DNA from: Bremia lactucae | Lineage: Eukaryota; Oomycota; Peronosporomycetes; Peronosporales; Peronosporaceae | DNA length: 36,177 bases | Direction: 5' to 3' | Assembly: GCF_004359215.1 (NCBI RefSeq) | Contig: NW_027152196.1 | Coordinates: 36,140 to 72,316, forward strand | Part shown: positions 30,098 through 36,177 of the stretch, one piece after another | Layout: every line of letters starts with the position of its first letter | Position numbering within the stretch: the stretch's first letter is position 1 | Notes under the pieces: model-generated | Told to the model about the DNA's origin: nothing | The model's database searches: none | Seen by the model: the letters and a program-made list of their open reading frames with translations, nothing else | Position numbers and translations under genes: made by a program

Positions 30098-32116
30098 CTA
30101 ACGTACGTCTTGACTGATAGCTGGAATATGCTCAACAAAACGTGTGGCTCTTGATATCGTGATATCCGAATATGGAGCTGCTTGCTTCACATCAATATAG
30201 TCAAGCGTCTTTAATTGTAAAAGCTCAAAGAACAACGCAGCTGCTGTTCGTCGGTCACGAGTCTTTTTTGTCAACTGCTTGTACGTCACTTCTTCCTTGT
30301 CACCAAGCGATTGGCGTAACACTTTCATCACTTTTACAGTATGTGGATGCCACTTGTGGTGAGCCGACGTAGCTGCATCCTCCTTTGCATCGCTTCGTAT
30401 ATCATTCACCGCGCCTAGCTCAATGTCCACAGTTGAATCGTTCAGCTCAGGGTGATCTTCAGGCTCAAATGGATTACCAACGTCATCGAATGGAAACCCA
30501 TCGTCAATGCGTTCCCTGAGTAGAAAGATCAGCATCTCGTCGTGAGCTCTCATCATCCCCACAATCACAATATACTTAAACGTACTCGTGCGTTGGGTCC
30601 ATATCAGCAAGATCATATTGCTGCCTTCCGTCGTCGACATCGTGCAACATCGAGGCATCACACGACCCCGTCGTCACATCCAGCCCAGTCTAAGTCACGG
30701 TTTATAAGTCACAAACGTTTCTCGTTGTCGATTGCAGTCCGTACGTACCGAAGTGGTGCTCAAGCGTGAGGTAGCACTCATCCGACGCGTTAGCTCCACG
30801 TCTTCCGCTTCTGTTGACTCCTCCTGCTTGGTTTTAAATGGAAACTTTCGCTGTCGCATCGTCATCTCAAACATCTGTAGTAGCTCGTCCGCCATTGAGC
30901 TAAGACATGGCCGCGTAAACAGGTCCGCTTTTTGTTTTTGGACTTCCCACTTGTTCTCCGCCATGTAGGACACAGGATCTCGTATGCAGGTAATATCCGA
31001 CGTATCCTCCATGCCTTGTTTTACAAACGCTGACGTGAGCTCTGTGACGGTATCTCGAACAATCTTTCTCTTCTTTGTAGACCTCAGTGCTTCCACCTCG
31101 AGATTTCCTAACGCAGCATCAAGGGACGTTCGCGATGAACCAACGATGCTGTCTTTTAAGTCGGTACTAATGTCGAGCGCCGGGGTCGAAGCGTCGATTG
31201 AATCCATGGTCGCTTCGGCTGGTATGTCAAACGACGCGTCATTGTACGTAAAGACGGCTTGCTCTTCTTCCATTGCAATAGAACTCTGGTTCATAGCCTT
31301 CTCTCGAGCCTCCATCGACTCGTCCAGCGGCAATCGTAATACATCTGCTTCTCGCGCGACTTCAATGTCACTTACAGTACTACTTTGCAGCATCGAAGAT
31401 CCGCCATTGTCGTCCAAGTCAAAAGCCTGCCAGTCGCCCTCTCCTCCTCCAAACGAATCCTCCAAAGCAATCATATCTACGCCATACTGTGCATTAAAAA
31501 ACGAATGCCAGAAGAGAGGGACCACGAATATCCTACCTCGCTCTGCAAACGCATTCAATTTGCTTGTCTGGTCCAGTGGATCCGCTAATGTAATGTCCTG
31601 GCGTCTTGCCGTGGTTTGACTGGATGCAGCAATCCATTCTTCCAGCGACGGAATAACTGCCGTCCTGCACATCCACCAGTGCGTGTCTCATTTAGAATAT
31701 CATAAACCATAACACCTTTCATTAGTGTTCATATTGACTTACTCGATGGAATAGGTCACTTCGGCCTCAAATTCACCAAAGTTCGAGACGTTGATAGCAT
31801 GTGACGACGCTTGCTGATTGTTAGTAGGGAGGTCGACGACACCAGGGCGAAACGCCAGTTTAATCTTTACAAGTGCTTCGCTGCAGTCCGAGTAGAGATA
31901 CTTGACTTTGCGCGAATATATTCGCACGACGCCGAGCAAGAGGTGGCCCGTGACGCGGAGAGCAAGCGGCACTTGTGGGTCCACAATGCTTTGTACAGAG
32001 CTGCGGATATCGGCAGTGAAAATTTGCTGTTTGTTGAGCTTCTTATCCCAGTGCGCAGCAAGCCAGATCTTGCCCAGCGGACCCTTTTTCGCTAGGATGA
32101 TCTGCGAGTAGAACAT
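30098..32116 (-). CDS. RAD21: Cohesin kleisin subunit RAD21/SCC1, second copy
   Basis: Exons by offset: 32116-31743, 31664-31537, 31476-30749, 30689-30586 and 30515-30098, giving the same 583 residues. All splice sites, the upstream ATG at 32125 and the E2F-like site (32204-32215) are preserved. No substitution was noticed in the coding sequence, so if it is a true duplicate it is very young and both copies would be expressed alike. Extra RAD21 dosage would not automatically raise cohesin levels, because the SMC partners are not seen here. Confidence 0.88.
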
Positions 32117-32258
32117 GCTTTCCACTGGAACTTGTCAACTGCGAGTTTTGCCGCGCGGGTACCAGACACTCTGTAGGTGCGATCTATTTAAACAGGGAGA
32201 AATTTTTCCCCGCCAACTTCAGCTCCACCTACAAATAACAGTTTAAGCTTTACTGCAT

Positions 32259-32746
32259 CGAAAATGTAAGAACTTAAGGTAAATAAAATTTGGAGGATAT
32301 TACTTTACATTGTAGTATTCGGAAAAGCTTATCCATTGGTAGATATAGGCCATTATATCAACTTGCTCCGCGGTCCAGTCAGCACTGGGTGCGCGCAAAG
32401 AGACGGATAAGACTTTATTACATGTTTTGTATTAGTATATAATTAAGTTGGTACGAGAAACAGAAGAACCTAACTATATTAAATACAGTTTGCATTTAAC
32501 CCTCCTTAATGCAGTGTTTTGAAGAGAGTCTTCCTCTGCACGTACTAGGGTACGTGAAGTGACGTGAGGCACCACTCGCACTGAAGCAGTGCGAAGTGGA
32601 CTTGTACTAAAGCAGTGCGAAGTGGACTCGCAACTGAAGCAGTGCGAAGTGGACTCGCAACTGAAGCAGTGCGAAGTGGAATTGTACCGAAGCAGTGCGA
32701 AGTGGACTTGTACTGAAGCAGAACAAGTCGGCAGTGCCCCGTTACA
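32259..32746 (+). repeat. Gypsy LTR, plus orientation, second copy
   Basis: Copy of 24050-24537 with the minisatellite at 32579-32726. Left end truncated as in the first copy. Confidence 0.65.
32579..32726 (+). repeat. 27-bp minisatellite, second copy
   Basis: The same five units in the same order as 24370-24517. Minisatellites change length quickly, so an identical array in both copies supports a very recent duplication or an artefact. Confidence 0.8.
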
Positions 32747-32779
32747 CCTGGTCCATCCGAGGACCACAGCTCTATCATC

Positions 32780-33359
32780 TGACGGGGCATTACGACTTGT
32801 ACTGCTTCAGTACAAGTCCACTTCGCACTGTTTCAGTTGCGAGAGTGGTGCCTTACGTTATTTTACGTACACTAGTACGTGCAGAGGAAGATTTCTCTTT
32901 AAGGCAACTAGCTCAAAGAGGGTTAAATGAAAACTGTATTAATATGATTAAGTGTCTCTTTTTCTATCTGTTGACGCTAACTTAATTATAAACAAATACT
33001 AAACATGCAATTGAAATCTTATCTTATCCTATCTGTCTCTCAAAGAGGGTTAAATGAAAACTGTATTAATATGATTAAGTGTCTCTATTTCTATCTGTTG
33101 ACGCCAACTTAATTATAAACAAATACTAAACATGCAATTGAAATCTTATCTTATCCTATCTGTCTCTCTCTCTTTTGTTTACATCTACAGTTGTTTAGTC
33201 TGCGGGTTTAATAGCATAATGGTCTATACCTATTTATGGATAAGATTTATGAACATTGCTATATAAAGTAATTTCCTCCAAATATTATCTACCTTTTAGA
33301 TAATATATAAATTAACAAACGTTAAGTGTTAATTTCATGTAACGATACACCCCGTTACA
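32780..33359 (-). repeat. 3' LTR of Gypsy copy B
   Basis: Copy of 24571-25150, including the 127-bp tandem duplication (32912-33165) and the polypurine tract on its right (33360-33374). Confidence 0.75.
32912..33165. repeat. 127-bp tandem duplication, second copy
   Basis: Two units, 32912-33038 and 33039-33165, with the same differences between units as in the first copy. Confidence 0.85.
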
Positions 33360-36177
33360 TCAGCCCTCCCTTAGATGACAATCACTCTGACTGTCATTGG
33401 ATGGAGTGGTCACTATTTGACCACTTAATTTAAAAATGATGTTGATTGGTCAGAACCATCATTTTAAATTTCATCGCATGAAAAACAAATTCATGCGGGG
33501 TGTTGATAGTGCTGCGCATTCGGCTTCGGTTCGTGCAGCTGCGGGACGGACTGTTATCTCTTGCGGCAGACGAAACGTCTGCCGTAGTATCTTCCACTCG
33601 CAACACTCGATGTTGCGGGTGCGTGTGATGATTCACCACGTGAATGCGACCCCTCTTTGGAGGTCGACTAAACTTAACGCGAATGACGTTAAGTTTGAGA
33701 AACGAACTCCAACCGGTGTAAAGTATAAATTGAATCGGTTGTCACGTGAGGCTGGGCTTCCATGCCTCGCGTGGCGTGATCGCTGTCCGTGTTGTGTTGA
33801 CAACTCGAAGAGGGTAATTGGGGATGTCTATTCCATTTCTTCGCCCTGGGGAAGGGCTCGCATCTCTATTGAGATGCGGGATGCGATTGACGTTTTGCAA
33901 TTTATTCACAGGCGCCAGGGGCGCGTGTTTTCCGATGGGCCTTCTGAACAATCGGATGGGTCTCGTCATACTGACAAAAGAGGCCCCCAACGTCAGCAAC
34001 CAGCTGGGAACGAGGCTCTTAGCTGTCATGTGAAGATGGATATCCACGCCAGCGAACAAGATAACACGTTCGCTGCCCCTTCACATCACGGTGATTCTGC
34101 ATACGTTCCACAAGGAAACGTTGACCACCGTGGGAATCCACCAATGGTTGTGGTGGAGGAGGGAAAATTAAATCCGACCCATGTGTCAGATCTAATGTCG
34201 ACGATCGACAAATCGATCACTTCCTCCATGATTTGGAGGAGGGACTTGACCACGAGCGCGGCAAGCGTCGCTCGTTGGAGCAGACGGTGCAGGCTCACCA
34301 TATCGAGCGGTTGGAAGACCAATCGAAGAGTGCGTACTCCATGTTGGAGTACGAACGGAAATATCACGCTTTTCGCGATGAGATGTCGTTAGCTCATCGC
34401 AGTTTCGAGGATATTCGGAGCCGGCATGAGAAACTCCAGGTTCAACATGAGAATCTGGTTCGCGATCACAGGAATCTTTTAGGGATTCTTGAAAGGGGTG
34501 GCCAAATCCGTCCTCGGAAGAATGCGCGTACTGATGGTACGGGTGGAGCCAACGAACGCATCCTACGTGGCAATTCTATTGTGTACACATTGCCTCTGCG
34601 ATGCAGTACACGGAAAGCCCCAATGAACTTCGATAGTAGTTTACTGCTACCCACATTATTGACTTAACGCTTAGGTAGGTTTACCGTAGAGAGAGTAGCA
34701 TAGATCATCAATTTTAAATGAATGAACATTTGCTTTTCCATTTTTAACTGCATTCCGTTTCTGTCGGTCCCCAGCGTTAGCAATGGAAACCTAAACGAAA
34801 CGGATTATTGATTCTCGAGTTAGCAGAAATGCTTCTGCTGACTTATTTGTTTTGTCTTTTTCAGTACGCTTTGTGCGTACTGCCATGAGCTCATTCTCAT
34901 CTTCGATGTCAATTTCTTCGACATCGACATCACTCGCGTTGTTAACTGCGACGCGTGATGAGCATGAGCCAGAAATGGTTTTGCTCGTGCGAGTCCACCG
35001 CGCCCTTAAACTAGAGGATCCCTCTAATTGGGTGGGTAAACGAGAATGGCGTAAGCCATTCACAAAGAACGGTGTATGCGTTGTAGACGCATGCACCGAA
35101 TTATTGATGGCGAATTCGACCATCGGTAAAAACTCGCTCCAATTCGGATACGATTGGACGTAACCTCGAAGTATCTCTTCGAGGACACGATTTACGCGTT
35201 CTGTTTGTCCGTTTCTGGGTGATCGGATGTTGACATAGTCAGCCGTGCTCCGAGAGATCGGGACACGGATTGCCAAAACTCCGCCGTGAACCGTGGATCT
35301 TTATCGGAGACTAGTTCGCGGGGTAAGCCGTGGAGCTTGAATACCGTGTCGATACAAACACGGGCACAGCCCGGAGCCGTGATTGACTCTGGGTACTGCA
35401 ACAAAATGTACCATCTTTGCTGAATCTGTCCATAAAAACAAGGATCCCATTGTTTTTGGGATCGGCTTCGGGAAATTCGAAGACGAAGTCCATAGATACA
35501 GACTGCCAACATTCTGCCGGAAGTGGTAGAGGTTGAAGAGGTGCACGGGATGAAGGGCTAGGCTTCACCCGTTGACATACCTCGCAAGCACCAATGTACT
35601 TGCGCACAAACTGATACTGGCGGGGCCAGCTAAAAGTCGCAACTTACTGTGAGTAAGGTTTCTTACGTCCTCGATGCGCACTTGTTGGAGCATCGTGACA
35701 CTCACACATGATGCGCAAGCGCAAAATATTGTGAGTTGGGACGACGACACGTGGGGTGTCGCCGGTAACGGCTGTGTAATACAATAAGCCGTTACGTGTT
35801 GTGTATCGATCGGATGACGATCGATATAAAGCCGGTAGATCTTTAAAAGATTTATCGGATGGATTCATTAAATGATCCATCAGACAAAGAAGGTCCTTAT
35901 CTTCTTTATAGGCTTTCTTTATTTCATCAACTAAGGTTGATGATGGAACACTCGTAGTGAGTGTTGCAACAGTAAGATCACTTTTACTGTTGGGGTGCAC
36001 TGCTGACTCGAAATCGGGTCGGCGTGATAACGCATCAGCGACGACATTAAGTCGTCCTGGTTTATATTCGACGGAGAAGTTATACTCCGCGAAGAAGGAT
36101 AGCCACCTCGCCATTCTTTGCGAGAGGTGTGGGCTATTGACGGCCGTGCGTAATGACGCATGGTCCGTATATACGAT
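33360..36177 (-). mobile_element. Chromodomain Gypsy element, copy B, runs off right edge
   Basis: Same order as copy A: chromodomain (about 33950-34170), integrase C-terminus (34654-34466), catalytic core pieces (35512-35192 and 35276-34791), zinc-binding domain (35607-35500) and RNase H (from 36114 rightward to the edge). It shares the indels of copy A, so both descend from one damaged element. It differs in the core (SYPNWSEF against SYPNRSDF) and in a patch at 35630-35740 that introduces a frameshift, which splits the RNase H-integrase frame that is continuous in copy A. Confidence 0.87.
35311..36177 (-). pseudogene. Gypsy pol fragment: RNase H and integrase N-terminus, copy B
   Basis: From the right edge the frame reads the RNase H end (QRMARWLSFFAEYNFSVEYK, DALSRRPDFE) and the start of the integrase zinc-binding domain (HDAPTSAHRGRKKPYSQ), where it stops at 35644. 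The domain resumes in a different frame at 35607 with RKYIGACEVCQRVK and SVSMDFVFEFP. In copy A this junction is open (HDAPTSGHRGREKTYLTVS). The break lies exactly in the patch that resembles copy C. Confidence 0.82.

Larger units (their letters stand above)
28825..36177. repeat. Second copy of an 8.2-kb tandem repeat unit
   Basis: 28825-36177 matches 20616-27968 at a constant offset of 8209. Every frame boundary I compared in GCH1, RAD21 and the LTRs shifts by exactly this number. The unit holds GCH1 (3' part), RAD21, an inverted LTR pair and a Gypsy element. Differences are confined to about 35037-35141 and 35630-35740. The right end lies beyond the window. Confidence 0.9.

Overview
The window looks like nuclear DNA of an oomycete, probably Phytophthora or a downy mildew. 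Evidence is the set of short introns (50-80 nt, GT-AG), a single-exon receptor-like TKL kinase, multi-repeat MYB proteins, compact gene spacing, and flanks of decayed Gypsy, Copia and LINE-like retroelements whose protein style is typical of oomycete genomes. This is inference from content; no marker here fixes the species.

Layout. 1-9.8 kb is repeat-rich: the N-terminus of a gag-like frame running off the left edge, a decayed LINE-like reverse transcriptase (about 1.1-3.2 kb), an empty stretch (3.2-4.5 kb), Copia fragments in both orientations (4.5-6.1 kb), and a decayed minus-strand chromodomain Gypsy element with an LTR fragment (6.1-9.8 kb). 10.3-23.9 kb is a gene island of eight genes: an SLC25A51-like mitochondrial NAD+ carrier (+), a five-repeat MYB protein (-), a receptor-like TKL kinase (-), a DTW-domain tRNA-modifying enzyme (-), ribosomal protein uS3 (-), REV1 translesion polymerase (-), GTP cyclohydrolase I (+) and cohesin RAD21/SCC1 (-). 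I rebuilt introns by hand for the carrier (3), MYB (2), DTW (2), REV1 (1) and RAD21 (4). 24.0-28.3 kb holds two LTRs in inverted orientation and a second minus-strand chromodomain Gypsy element, cut by 505 Ns (28320-28824).

After the gap, 28825-36177 repeats 20616-27968 at a constant offset of 8209 bp: the GCH1 3' part, all of RAD21, the LTR pair and the Gypsy element. The genic part looks identical by eye. Differences appear only inside the Gypsy part, including a roughly 110-bp patch that instead resembles the older Gypsy copy at about 8.2 kb. This is either a very recent tandem duplication or an assembly duplication (for example haplotigs) at a scaffold gap.

The island genes are housekeeping functions (NAD+ import, tRNA modification, translation, DNA damage tolerance, pterin synthesis, sister chromatid cohesion) plus two regulators (MYB, TKL kinase). 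They do not form a pathway. I found no convincing new biological system. The points most worth following are the 8.2-kb repeat with its mosaic patch, the five-repeat MYB architecture, the receptor-like kinase, an E2F-like site upstream of RAD21, and a long antisense frame in the Gypsy integrase region that my substitution tally argues against.
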